Shown: positions 50,013 through 58,787 of the stretch, piece after piece
Layout of the letters: every line of letters starts with the position of its first letter
Numbering within the stretch: position 1 is the first letter of the stretch
Source: Chitinophaga agrisoli
Lineage (GTDB): Bacteria; Bacteroidota; Bacteroidia; Chitinophagales; Chitinophagaceae
Assembly (NCBI RefSeq): GCF_008386695.1
Contig: NZ_VUOC01000002.1
Coordinates: forward strand, 612,481 to 676,480
DNA length: 64,000 nt
Reading direction: 5' to 3'
Position numbers and translations under genes: made by a program
Notes under the pieces: model-generated
What the model was told of the DNA's origin: nothing
The model's input: only the letters and a program-made list of their open reading frames with translations
Databases searched by the model: none

Positions 50013-50096
50013 TGCCCAGAACAGGAATCGAACCTGCACTACCTTGCGATAACCAGATTTTGAGTCTAGCGCGTCTACCAGTTCCGCCATCTGGGC
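50013..50096 (-). tRNA. tRNA-Leu (CAA), probable prophage attachment site
   Basis: 84 bases: acceptor GCCCAGA/TCTGGGC with A73, anticodon loop CTCAAAA with anticodon CAA, long variable arm typical of Leu, T loop TTCGATT. No encoded CCA. The integrase lies at its 3' side, and tRNA 3' ends are classic phage integration sites. The other att copy is not in the window. Confidence 0.85.
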
Positions 50097-50131
50097 AATC
50101 CGCTTTACATCTCAGGGAACAAGCCATCCCT

Positions 50132-50650
50132 TCAATTGCGGGATGCAAATGTAGATAACTTCTCCCGAATCTGCAATAAATATTTTCGCCTGAAATAATA
50201 CTCTTTCAACTTGTCCATAGCCCCCTGAGATACATGCTCATCATCATACCCCGCCAGTATAGGCGCCACCCGGCTACGCAGCTCCTGCTCCATAGCCACT
50301 ACATCCTGGTAAGCCTCCGCTATCGCCTCTTCCGTGGGATTATACTCCAGCTCCAGCAGCCGTTCATGAATATCCTGCATCTCCATCATAAACAGGGATG
50401 ACAGTCGATACCCCTCCGCTGCCGCCAGCTCGCCTTTGATCTCCAGCACATGCCGCAGCAACTGGAGCTCATCGCTAAGCACCAGGAAAGCCTGGTCCAG
50501 CACGGTCCATTGCTCCGCCACGGCGGTATCGCCGGACTTCGTATGCGTATCAGGGTGGTATTGCCGGCTCAGTTCATTATACCGGCGCTGTAGCAGGGAA
50601 ACATCAACCTGCAGTGTAACGTGGATTCCAAAAAGTTCAAAGTAGTTCAT
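50132..50650 (-). CDS. hscB: iron-sulfur assembly co-chaperone HscB
   Basis: 172 residues. J-domain with HPD (YHPDTH at about 31-36) and a C-terminal LKEYYFRRKYLLQIREKL helix of HscB co-chaperones. Works with HscA/Hsp70 to release Fe-S from the scaffold. First host gene beyond the tRNA. Confidence 0.8.
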   Translation of the reverse strand: MNYFELFGIHVTLQVDVSLLQRRYNELSRQYHPDTHTKSGDTAVAEQWTVLDQAFLVLSDELQLLRHVLEIKGELAAAEGYRLSSLFMMEMQDIHERLLELEYNPTEEAIAEAYQDVVAMEQELRSRVAPILAGYDDEHVSQGAMDKLKEYYFRRKYLLQIREKLSTFASRN

Positions 50651-50766
50651 GCCCTAATAAAGTTAACGATCTGTTCTCAAAAAAGAAAGAGTCATTTCCC
50701 GATGTGTAAAAAATCTTATTTCCGTATCAAAAGCCGTTCATAAGGCCGAATGATGTAAATTGAAAC

Positions 50767-51972
50767 ATGCAACACATTCATATAGGCCTCATACGGGAAG
50801 AAAAACTTCCCCATGATAACCGTGCCGCCTTTACGCCCCTGCAGTGCCAGTGGATCCTGCAGCATTATCCGCAGGTGCGTATTACCGTGCAGCCTTCCCC
50901 CCACCGTTGCTTTACGGATAGCGAATATACGGAGGCCGGCATCCCCCTTTCAGAGGATCTTTCCCACTGCCAGATCCTGATGGGCATTAAGGAAGTACCA
51001 AAAGATAAGCTCATGCCCGGCAAAACCTACCTGTTCTTTTCCCATACCAAAAAGGAGCAGCCGCATAACCAGGCCATGCTGCAGCATATCATCGACCATA
51101 ACATCACCCTGGTGGATTATGAATGCCTGGTACATGAAGACGGCCAGCGGATCCTGGGCTTTGGCTTTTTTGCCGGCGTAGTGGGCGCCCATAACGGCCT
51201 GCTGGCCTATGGTAAAAGAACCGGCCTGTTTAACTACCGGCCGGTCCATACCTGCCACGACCTGCAGGACCTCATCAAACATTATTTTGGCATTAAACTG
51301 CCACCCCTGAAGATAGTGGCTACCGGTTCAGGCCGGGTGGCGGCGGGCATACTCGAAGTAATGGGCATGCTGGGCATTAAATACATTCCGCCGGAGGAGT
51401 TCCTGATCAACAGCTATGCCTACCCCGTTTATACCCAGCTAAAGGCCGGCGAGTTGTACCTGCGCCGGAAGGACAAGACCTATAGCCGCGACGATTTCCA
51501 TACCCAACCGGAGGCCTATGAATGCCGCTTCCTTCCGTATGTAACGGCCAGCGATATCCTGATGAACGGTATCTACTGGGAAGAAGGCATTGCTCCCCTG
51601 TTCACCTGGAATGACCTGGCCAAGGACAATTTCCGCATACAGGTGATCGCAGACATTACAGACGATACCAACGGCTCCATCCCCTGCAACCTGGGCGATT
51701 CTACCATCGAGGAACCCGTATATGGCGTAGACCGCATCAGCCGGGAGCGCACCGCCCCCTACCAGCCCGGCTCCGTAGATATGATGTGTGTGAGCAACCT
51801 GCCTAATGAGCTGCCCAGGGACGCCTCCCAGTACTTTGGCGACCAGCTGATGAAATATGTCTTTGAAGACCTCCTCCAGGAGCATAGCGAGGTCATCGCC
51901 AATGCCACGATCGTAAAGGATGGGGAGCTTACAGAGCGGTTCCGCTACCTGGAAGGCTACGTACAAGGTTAA
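50767..51972 (+). CDS. saccharopine dehydrogenase-like NAD(P) enzyme
   Basis: 401 residues. N-terminal alanine-dehydrogenase/PNT-like domain (GLIREEKLPHDNRAAFTP), KLPPLKIVATGSGRVAAGI nucleotide-binding loop, and C-terminal domain with DITCDIGGSIEPV-like DDTNGSIPCN. It resembles lysine-forming saccharopine dehydrogenases (LYS1), though the substrate is not certain. Confidence 0.65.
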   Translation: MQHIHIGLIREEKLPHDNRAAFTPLQCQWILQHYPQVRITVQPSPHRCFTDSEYTEAGIPLSEDLSHCQILMGIKEVPKDKLMPGKTYLFFSHTKKEQPHNQAMLQHIIDHNITLVDYECLVHEDGQRILGFGFFAGVVGAHNGLLAYGKRTGLFNYRPVHTCHDLQDLIKHYFGIKLPPLKIVATGSGRVAAGILEVMGMLGIKYIPPEEFLINSYAYPVYTQLKAGELYLRRKDKTYSRDDFHTQPEAYECRFLPYVTASDILMNGIYWEEGIAPLFTWNDLAKDNFRIQVIADITDDTNGSIPCNLGDSTIEEPVYGVDRISRERTAPYQPGSVDMMCVSNLPNELPRDASQYFGDQLMKYVFEDLLQEHSEVIANATIVKDGELTERFRYLEGYVQG

Positions 51973-52044
51973 CACCCAGATAACATCCGGAATGATTATA
52001 TTTGTTCTATTACATCATGTTCCGGCTATGCTAATCTAAGAGTT

Positions 52045-52518
52045 ATGAAGTATTTACCCCAATTACTGCTAGTAATCCTATGTTTACTGGTATACTCCTG
52101 CATTAAAGAAACCAGCCTGGAAGGCCGTTTGCCTCAGATTCCTCCCCCCATAGACACAAGTGATACAGACACCACCGGTCCGGTAGATATTGATACCGCC
52201 GCCACCTTTACCCTGGTCTCCACCAACGGCAATTGCTCCAACGCTACCGTCAGCGGCACTTTCATCATGGGCCAGTACCTCACGGAGTTTAATACCGTCA
52301 CCATGGATGTGGATGTTACCTACCCCGGCCAATGGATCGTTTTCACTGAAACGGTGAACGGAATCTCCTTTGCGGATGCCGGTATCTTCACCAAAACAGG
52401 CATTCAGACCATTACCCTGCTGGGCGCTGGTACGCCCGGCGAGTTCGGGACAGTGATAGTACCGGTCACGGTGGGCACTACGACTTGCAGCTTCCCGGTC
52501 ACTATACAGGAAAATTAG
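52045..52518 (+). CDS. hypothetical outer-membrane lipoprotein
   Basis: 157 residues; SPII signal ends VYSC (Cys19). A Thr/Asp-rich linker leads to an immunoglobulin-like beta domain (about 60-157). Host protein, function unknown; it overlaps the end of trmN6 on the other strand. Confidence 0.6.
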   Translation: MKYLPQLLLVILCLLVYSCIKETSLEGRLPQIPPPIDTSDTDTTGPVDIDTAATFTLVSTNGNCSNATVSGTFIMGQYLTEFNTVTMDVDVTYPGQWIVFTETVNGISFADAGIFTKTGIQTITLLGAGTPGEFGTVIVPVTVGTTTCSFPVTIQEN

Positions 52519-53240
52519 AGATACAGATAATAAGGCTGCAACAGCTCCACAAACGCGGGTGTGTATGCATTCCCCTCGTCATAAATGGTTAACTCCCGGA
52601 TCTCCGGCTTCAGCACCGCCTGTTTAAAGATTCCCACAGTACGGAACGGCCCTGCATGCCGCACACTTTGCCTCACTTCCAGCAACTCTTCCGGGTAAAA
52701 ACCTATAGCTTCTGCCTGCTCGCGAAAAGCAGGGAATGCCGCATGGGGCAGCAGCACAGAAAAGGTACCTTCCGGCTGTAAATGGCTGCCGATGGCCTCC
52801 AACAGCTCCGTATACCCCAATGTAGTAGCATGCATCGCCTGGTTGCGAAGGTTATTATTACTTTTCAGACTGCCCTCATAAAAAGGCGGGTTGCTGATAA
52901 TATGATCGTAGTGAGAGGTGGCGGGCAAATAACGTATATCCGACTGGGTAACCTGCAATCGCTCCGCCCAGGGCGATGCCGAAAAGTTTTCGGCTGCCTG
53001 CCCGGCAGCATCACTATCCAGTTCTACCCCGGTAATAAAAGCAGGTATCTGCTGGGCTAACAATAAGCTTAACAAACCGGTGCCGGTCCCAATATCCAAT
53101 ATCTGTTGCGGAACCGGCGACTGCCTGGCCAGGTATCCCGCTGTAAAAGCCCCCTGGATACAGGCGTCTGTACATACCTTCATCGCACACTTGTCCTGGT
53201 GTACAGTGAATTGTTTAAAACGGAAATATTGATTGGACAT
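52515..53240 (-). CDS. trmN6: tRNA1(Val) A37 N6-methyltransferase
   Basis: 241 residues from the MSNQYF methionine. FKQFTVHQDKCAMKVCTDACIQGAF and the catalytic NPPF (in HIISNPPFYEG) are typical of TrmN6/YfiC. It methylates A37 in tRNA-Val. Length fits. The longer Met start adds eight residues in the upstream repeat zone. Confidence 0.85.
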   Translation of the reverse strand: MSNQYFRFKQFTVHQDKCAMKVCTDACIQGAFTAGYLARQSPVPQQILDIGTGTGLLSLLLAQQIPAFITGVELDSDAAGQAAENFSASPWAERLQVTQSDIRYLPATSHYDHIISNPPFYEGSLKSNNNLRNQAMHATTLGYTELLEAIGSHLQPEGTFSVLLPHAAFPAFREQAEAIGFYPEELLEVRQSVRHAGPFRTVGIFKQAVLKPEIRELTIYDEGNAYTPAFVELLQPYYLYL

Positions 53241-53242
53241 GG

Positions 53243-53446
53243 GAACTAATGTGCTGATGTGCAAATATGCTAATGTGCTAATGGATTGACGTGCAGATGG
53301 CCTGGTGCATTAATGCGTTCATATGCTAAATAAAAAGATTATACATAAGTTCATTATAGTTTATTTGATTCCCGTAATCCCTATTCCACAAAAGCATATC
53401 GCCCTCTTCATTAGCACATTAGCATATTTGCACATTAGCACATCAA
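53243..53446. repeat. host intergenic inverted repeat, copy A
   Basis: Left arm at about 53246-53285 and right arm at 53410-53444 are about 32-bp near-perfect inverted copies made of TGTGCTAA/TGTGCAAA-type units, with a 125-base spacer. The right arm ends at the tsaD stop. The same units recur at 57.9 and 63.7 kb. Confidence 0.75.
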
Positions 53447-54447
53447 AACGCCGCCCTTGCGCTGGGCACCGCATCCAACCCCGCAAACTCGCCCGCCTGG
53501 TACTTATACCAGGCCGTCATCGCGATCATAGCAGCATTATCCGTACAATATTCAAACTTAGGGATATAATACTGCCACCCATGCCGCTCGCTATAGGCCT
53601 GTAACGCCTTACGCAAACCAGAATTTGCACTCACCCCGCCGGCAATGGCAATATGTTTGATACCGGTCTCTTTGGCCGCTTTCACCACTTTATTCATCAA
53701 TATGCTCACGATCCGCTCCTGCACAGAGGCGCAGATATCTGCCATATTTTGTTGTACAAATCCAGGATCCGATTGCTGCTTTTCCTGCAGAAAATACAGG
53801 ATGGCTGTCTTTAACCCGCTAAAGCTGAAATTAAGCCCCGGTATCTGCGGCTCAGGGAATTTAAACCGGGTAGCATCGCCCTGCTGGGCATATTTATCGA
53901 TGAGCGGCCCGCCGGGATAGGGTAATCCCAGCAGTTTGGCGCTTTTATCAAAAGCTTCGCCGGCGGCGTCGTCCAGCGTCTCGCCGATCACTTTCATGGA
54001 AAGCGGGCTTTCGCACAATACGATCTGGGTATGACCACCGGATACCGTCAGGCACAGGAAAGGGAATTCCGGCTTAGGATCTTCTATAAAATTGGCCAGC
54101 ACATGGGCCTGCATATGATGTACGGCAATCAGGGGGATATTTAACGCCAGGGCCATGGCCTTGGCAAAACAGTTGCCCACCAGTAAGGAGCCTATAAGCC
54201 CGGGAGATTGGGTAAAGGCAATGGCGCTCAGTTCGCTGCGGTCTACGCCTGCTTTCCTGAGCGCCATATCCACCACAGGAACAATATTTTCCTGGTGCGC
54301 GCGGGAGGCCAGCTCCGGCACCACGCCCCCATATTGCTCATGTACGGTTTGATTAGCTATATAATTGCTGAAAACTTTCCCATCGCTGAGTACTGCGGCG
54401 CTGGTTTCGTCGCAGGAGGACTCTATCGCTAAAATATGTATGGCCAT
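53443..54447 (-). CDS. tsaD: tRNA N6-adenosine threonylcarbamoyltransferase
   Basis: 334 residues from the MAIHIL methionine. IESSCDET, HHMQAH (metal ligands), VSGGHTQ and NFSFSGLKTA motifs identify TsaD, which makes t6A37 with TsaB/TsaE. A longer Met start three codons earlier is possible. Essential host gene. Confidence 0.9.
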   Translation of the reverse strand: MAIHILAIESSCDETSAAVLSDGKVFSNYIANQTVHEQYGGVVPELASRAHQENIVPVVDMALRKAGVDRSELSAIAFTQSPGLIGSLLVGNCFAKAMALALNIPLIAVHHMQAHVLANFIEDPKPEFPFLCLTVSGGHTQIVLCESPLSMKVIGETLDDAAGEAFDKSAKLLGLPYPGGPLIDKYAQQGDATRFKFPEPQIPGLNFSFSGLKTAILYFLQEKQQSDPGFVQQNMADICASVQERIVSILMNKVVKAAKETGIKHIAIAGGVSANSGLRKALQAYSERHGWQYYIPKFEYCTDNAAMIAMTAWYKYQAGEFAGLDAVPSARAAF

Positions 54448-54477
54448 AGACTGCAAAACTACGGCATTTAATGTTGT

Positions 54478-54795
54478 TTATCTCTCCTTGATGCAGTCAA
54501 TACGTACGATTTTGCCGGCCATACAGATAGATGCGCGGTCGTGGAGTTCCGTATAATTGAATCGTATCTTTTGCCCAGCCTTCAGATGAAAGCTGCTGTC
54601 AGTGATCTCTGCTACCTGGAGTTTGGAATGATCCTTATCATTTAGCTGGATCATAAGACCGCAGCCATCCAGGCCGGTCATATCCACCACTTCGCCTTCG
54701 AAGCGGCAACCCATATCTTTTTGGGGAGTTTTACAGGAAAAAAGCATGGCTGCAAGGCCGGCGCCGGCAATTACTACAGGCAGGTTCAGGTTCAT
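54478..54795 (-). CDS. small host lipoprotein
   Basis: 105 residues, SPII signal ending FSC (Cys21), then a compact GCRFEGEVVDMTGLDGCGLMI beta domain with Cys residues. No family name certain. Confidence 0.6.
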   Translation of the reverse strand: MNLNLPVVIAGAGLAAMLFSCKTPQKDMGCRFEGEVVDMTGLDGCGLMIQLNDKDHSKLQVAEITDSSFHLKAGQKIRFNYTELHDRASICMAGKIVRIDCIKER

Positions 54796-54852
54796 ATGAT
54801 GTATTTTTCCAGTATAACGCTGGCGCGGAAAGATTGTTACAGGAAATTGCCA

Positions 54853-56100
54853 TCAATTACTTCTGATTGCCACCACTGGATCCAGCTTGGAAGCAAAGAA
54901 CGCAGGAATGAACCCCGCCAGCACCCCTACCACCACAGAAGTACCCACGCCAAAGATCACATTCCCGGCAGACAGGGAAATAGTAAAGCTTTGTCCGCCG
55001 CCAAATGCAAGGATCAACAAATACACGATCAGCATCCCCAGCGTGCCCCCTATCAGGCAAAGCAGAATAGATTCCAGCAGGAACTCCATCAATATTACGC
55101 TCCGGCGGGCGCCGATAGCTTTTTTAAGGCCGATGATATTCGTTCTTTCTTTTACCGTCACAAACATGATATTGGCAATACCAAAACCACCCACGATCAG
55201 CGCAAAACAACCTATCACGCCACCGCCTATACTCAATGCGGCAAACAACCCATCCAGGCTGCTGCTTAAAGCGGTGATCTCATTCAGGGAGAAATCGTCA
55301 TCATCCCGGGGGCGCAACCGGTGCATAGCCCGCAGTGCTCCTCTCAGGTCATCTTTCAGTTGCTCCATGGGGATCTTAGGCGCGGCCTTTACCATAATAA
55401 AAGGATCGCCAAACCGGCGCTCATCCATAATGGTACGGCCATAACCGTAAGGTACGATCACAGAATTATCATAGTTGATACCACCCAACAGGCTCTCCCC
55501 TTTCTTTTTCAGCAGGCCTATTACACGGCAGTTACGGCCGGCTACCCGTACTTCCTTTCCCAGGGCTACATCCGCGGAAAAGAACAGGCCTTCCCATATA
55601 TTGGCGCCCATGATCACCACATCCGCGCTTTCCTCACTACCACTGAAATAGCGGCCACTAACGATTTGCAGCTGCTGGATCTTGTCAAAATCATGGGAAA
55701 CCGCCATCACTTCCACCCCATCCATATAATCATCATCATGCTCCACCTTTTTGCCATAGGCGGAGAAAGCAAAGGCCATGGCCGATGCGCTCTGCACTTT
55801 ATCCTGTAAGGTCTTTAATTCTTTATGCTGCGGTTCGGGACGGTTACGGTATTTCCACCAGGGCGCATTGGGGCCGCCTTCCCAGGGCCATTTCTGAACA
55901 TAGATCACATCGCTGCCCAGCGCCTGTACATCATTACGGATATTGTTTTCCATGCTGTCTGTTACCGTAAACACGGCCACAATACAAAAAATGCCGATCG
56001 TGATGCCCAGCAGCGACAGGAAGGTACGCAGCTTATTCACTTTCAGCTCCAGCAACGCCATTTTAAGGCTGTTCCATAAGATCTTAATGGTAGCTAACAT
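54853..56100 (-). CDS. ABC transporter permease, MacB/FtsX type
   Basis: 415 residues from the MLATIKIL methionine. One N-terminal membrane span (about 21-43), a periplasmic MacB-PCD domain, and three C-terminal FtsX spans. Exports or signals in MacB-like systems; the partner ATPase is not in the window. A longer Met start adds 19 residues. Confidence 0.8.
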   Translation of the reverse strand: MLATIKILWNSLKMALLELKVNKLRTFLSLLGITIGIFCIVAVFTVTDSMENNIRNDVQALGSDVIYVQKWPWEGGPNAPWWKYRNRPEPQHKELKTLQDKVQSASAMAFAFSAYGKKVEHDDDYMDGVEVMAVSHDFDKIQQLQIVSGRYFSGSEESADVVIMGANIWEGLFFSADVALGKEVRVAGRNCRVIGLLKKKGESLLGGINYDNSVIVPYGYGRTIMDERRFGDPFIMVKAAPKIPMEQLKDDLRGALRAMHRLRPRDDDDFSLNEITALSSSLDGLFAALSIGGGVIGCFALIVGGFGIANIMFVTVKERTNIIGLKKAIGARRSVILMEFLLESILLCLIGGTLGMLIVYLLILAFGGGQSFTISLSAGNVIFGVGTSVVVGVLAGFIPAFFASKLDPVVAIRSN

Positions 56101-56214
56101 ATTCCAAATATACTCTATAAATATGAATGCTGCTAGCAGCTTTTGACAGCCGGTCATTAGCCTTCGTCAGCTGCCAAAACGGGATGACTGACCGTTAATA
56201 GCTAAAAAAATTGC

Positions 56215-56222
56215 TATTTTTG
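56215..56222 (+). promoter_or_regulatory. -7 element of the prfC promoter
   Basis: TATTTTTG matches the Bacteroidota TAnnTTTG -7 consensus, about 38 bases before the first leader ORF; the -33 TTTG is not clear. Confidence 0.5.
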
Positions 56223-56259
56223 CACCCATTTTGGAGCCCAAGCCGAAGGGCGCGGCGCC

Positions 56260-56354
56260 ATGAGACCAATAAAAACGACTAACAATTTCGAATGAAACAG
56301 AGCCGCAGGCGAAGTTCCATGAGACCGATAAAAAAGACCAATTATTACGAATGA
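56260..56354 (+). promoter_or_regulatory. two chained leader ORFs upstream of prfC
   Basis: ORF1 56260-56295 ([11 protein letters not shown]) and ORF2 56292-56354 (20 codons with [11 protein letters not shown] at its end) are related in sequence, and each ends with TGA overlapping the next ATG as ATGA; the last overlap reaches prfC at 56351. Translational coupling to prfC is likely. Confidence 0.55.
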
Positions 56355-57934
56355 AATACACCAGCGAGATCAACAAACGGAAAACATTTGCCATCATCGC
56401 CCACCCGGATGCGGGGAAAACTACCCTAACGGAAAAATTCCTCCTCTTCGGCGGCGCTATACAAACGGCAGGTGCGGTAAAGTCCAATAAGATCAAAAAG
56501 CATACTACCTCCGACTTCATGGAAATCGAACGGCAGCGCGGTATCTCCGTGGCTACATCCGTAATGACCTTCGAATACCGGGATGTGCTGGTGAACCTCC
56601 TCGATACCCCTGGTCACAAGGACTTCGCAGAGGATACCTACCGTACGCTCACCGCCGTAGACAGCGTGGTACTCGTAATAGACTGCGTAAAAGGGGTGGA
56701 AGAGCAAACCGGCAAACTCATGGAAGTATGCCGCATGCGCGATACCCCGGTGATCATCTTCGTAAACAAAATGGACCGCGACGGTAAAAACCCTTTTGAC
56801 CTGCTGGATGAGCTGGAAGAGAAACTGAACATCAAGGTACGCCCCCTCAGCTGGCCCATTAACGGCGGCACAGACTTTAAAGGCGTATATAACCTTTATA
56901 ATAAAAGCTTCGTATCCTTCCTGCCCAATAAAAAGGCCACGGACGATGATATAGTAGCCCTGGATGATCTGACCAGCAGCTATGTGGATGAGCATTTCAA
57001 TGAAAAAGATGCTGCCCAGCTGCGGAATGATGTAGAGCTGATAGAAGGCGTATACGATGCCTTTGATAAACAACCCTACCTGGAAGGTAAAATGGCGCCG
57101 GTTTTCTTTGGCAGCGCCGTAAATAACTTCGGGGTAAAGGACCTGCTGGATACCTTCGTGGAGATCGCCCCAATACCCCGCGACCGTGAAGCCAGCACCC
57201 GCCCCATTACCGTAGATGAAGAAAAATTCAGCGGCTTTATATTTAAAATACACGCCAACCTGGATCCCCGCCACCGCGACCGTATCGCATTCCTCCGCGT
57301 ATGCTCCGGCCGTTTTGAGCGGAACAAATTTTACCACCATGTGCGCCTGGATAAGGATGTACGCTTCAGCAACCCGTACAGCTTCCTGGCCCGCGAAAAG
57401 AACGTAGTGGACGACGCCTACCCCGGCGATGTAGTAGGCCTTTTTGATACCGGTAACTTTAAGATAGGCGATACCCTTACAGAGGGCGAAGACTTCTACT
57501 TCACCGGCATCCCCAGCTTTTCTCCGGAGCTGTTCAAGGAACTGGTGAACCGGGACCCAATGAAGACCAAACAGCTGGAAAAAGGTATCCGCCAGTTAAC
57601 AGACGAAGGCGTGGCGCAGCTCTTCACCCAGCACGGCGGCAACCGCAAGATCATTGGCTGCGTGGGCGACCTGCAGTTTGAAGTGATCCAGTACCGCCTG
57701 CTCCAGGAGTACGGCGCAGCCTGCCAGTTCAATACCCTGCCCTTCTACAAGGCCTGCTGGATCACCGGCAATAAACAAAAGGTCGAAGATTTTATCCGCT
57801 TCAAACAAGCCAATGTCGTAGAGGATAAAGATGGTCACCTGGTATACCTGGCCCAGTCAGAATGGTACCTGAATACAGAGCGTACCAACAACCCGGAAAT
57901 AGAGTTCCATTTTACTTCAGAGATCCATAAATAA
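56351..57934 (+). CDS. prfC: peptide chain release factor 3
   Basis: 527 residues. GTPase motifs HPDAGKTT (about 18-25), DTPGHKDF and NKMDRDG, and [10 protein letters not shown] effector loop mark RF3. It removes RF1/RF2 from the ribosome after termination. Start chosen by overlap with the leader ORF stop and the family N-terminus. Confidence 0.95.
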   Translation: MKYTSEINKRKTFAIIAHPDAGKTTLTEKFLLFGGAIQTAGAVKSNKIKKHTTSDFMEIERQRGISVATSVMTFEYRDVLVNLLDTPGHKDFAEDTYRTLTAVDSVVLVIDCVKGVEEQTGKLMEVCRMRDTPVIIFVNKMDRDGKNPFDLLDELEEKLNIKVRPLSWPINGGTDFKGVYNLYNKSFVSFLPNKKATDDDIVALDDLTSSYVDEHFNEKDAAQLRNDVELIEGVYDAFDKQPYLEGKMAPVFFGSAVNNFGVKDLLDTFVEIAPIPRDREASTRPITVDEEKFSGFIFKIHANLDPRHRDRIAFLRVCSGRFERNKFYHHVRLDKDVRFSNPYSFLAREKNVVDDAYPGDVVGLFDTGNFKIGDTLTEGEDFYFTGIPSFSPELFKELVNRDPMKTKQLEKGIRQLTDEGVAQLFTQHGGNRKIIGCVGDLQFEVIQYRLLQEYGAACQFNTLPFYKACWITGNKQKVEDFIRFKQANVVEDKDGHLVYLAQSEWYLNTERTNNPEIEFHFTSEIHK

Positions 57935-58092
57935 CAATGTGCAAATGTGCTAATGTGCAGATGTGCAGATGTGCTAATAGTTGAATGTATGGATTAAATA
58001 ATGTATTATCTACGGAGTATCATCCACATTAATCCATTAATCGCTGCATTCCATCATTAGCACATTAGCATATTTGCACATCCGCACATTAA
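57935..58092. repeat. host intergenic inverted repeat, copy B
   Basis: Arms at about 57936-57982 and 58054-58090 built of TGTGCTAA/TGTGCAGA-type units in inverted order, flanking a 70-base spacer. Same unit as copies A and C. Confidence 0.7.
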
Positions 58093-58233
58093 CTTCTCCC
58101 TTTCTCGCAAATCAATTTCCCGAATACATAAACCGCCGGAGCGGCAGCCCGCTATTTTTGTACCATCAACACGTGATCATAATATATTACTGTTGAATAG
58201 CAACGTAGTTTAATTTGAGTTTGGTCGTACAAA

Positions 58234-58266
58234 AAAAGCCGCACCTGTTTCCCGGGAGCGGCTTTA
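58234..58266. terminator. bidirectional terminator
   Basis: AAAGCCGC/GCGGCTTT stem between convergent prfC and the minus-strand gene at 58293; T/A runs on both sides. Confidence 0.7.
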
Positions 58267-58292
58267 TTATTGGTAAAGATCCTTATTATCCT

Positions 58293-58787
58293 TTATTCCT
58301 TCTTCTTATACTGGAAAATGATCTCGCCATAGGTATTCCCTTGCTTCCCCTCTACCTTAGCGTCCAGGTGCCGCTCATCCTTTAAACGGTACGTGATCTT
58401 TTTCGGGAAATCATGCGCTGGATTTTCCGCAATAAAACCTTCGGGCTTCAGTACCTGCAGCTTAAAACGCACAGGCTGGTCATTATTTTGTCCCTTGATG
58501 GTAGGAATATAGTAGATAGCATCCGTACTGCGGATCAGCTGCATCGTTTCCTGCAATACACTGTCTGCGTTTACAATTCGCCAGGTGCGTCCTTCAAAGG
58601 TAGAGTCATTTACGCGGCTCCATTGTTCTGTGATCATGCTCTCCCGGGTCCGCATCTCCCAGGTGCCCACCAATCGGGTCAGGTACCGGAAGTTTTCCGT
58701 TTTTACCTGGCCAGTGGCGCTCAAAACCCCGGATAATAGTATGATGAGTAAAAAAAGGCTACTGTTGTACCACCGCTTCTTGTCCAT
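58293..58787 (-). CDS. secreted DUF6265-like protein
   Basis: 164 residues with Sec signal ending ATG-Q (about 26). GTWEMRTRESMITEQW and NPAHDFPKKITYR segments fit the DUF6265 family of bacterial secreted proteins; function unknown. It overlaps the decarboxylase stop by 29 bases. Confidence 0.6.
   Translation of the reverse strand: MDKKRWYNSSLFLLIILLSGVLSATGQVKTENFRYLTRLVGTWEMRTRESMITEQWSRVNDSTFEGRTWRIVNADSVLQETMQLIRSTDAIYYIPTIKGQNNDQPVRFKLQVLKPEGFIAENPAHDFPKKITYRLKDERHLDAKVEGKQGNTYGEIIFQYKKKE

Noticed and set aside
50767-51972. alanine dehydrogenase
   Set aside because: The N-terminal domain is similar, but the C-terminal part fits saccharopine dehydrogenase-like enzymes better; exact substrate left open.
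54721-55809. several long plus-strand ORFs
   Set aside because: They overlap the ABC permease gene on the opposite strand and show low-complexity His/Tyr/Arg composition.
56426-57340. 304-codon minus-strand ORF
   Set aside because: It lies antisense inside prfC, which is strongly coding; shadow frame from biased codon use.
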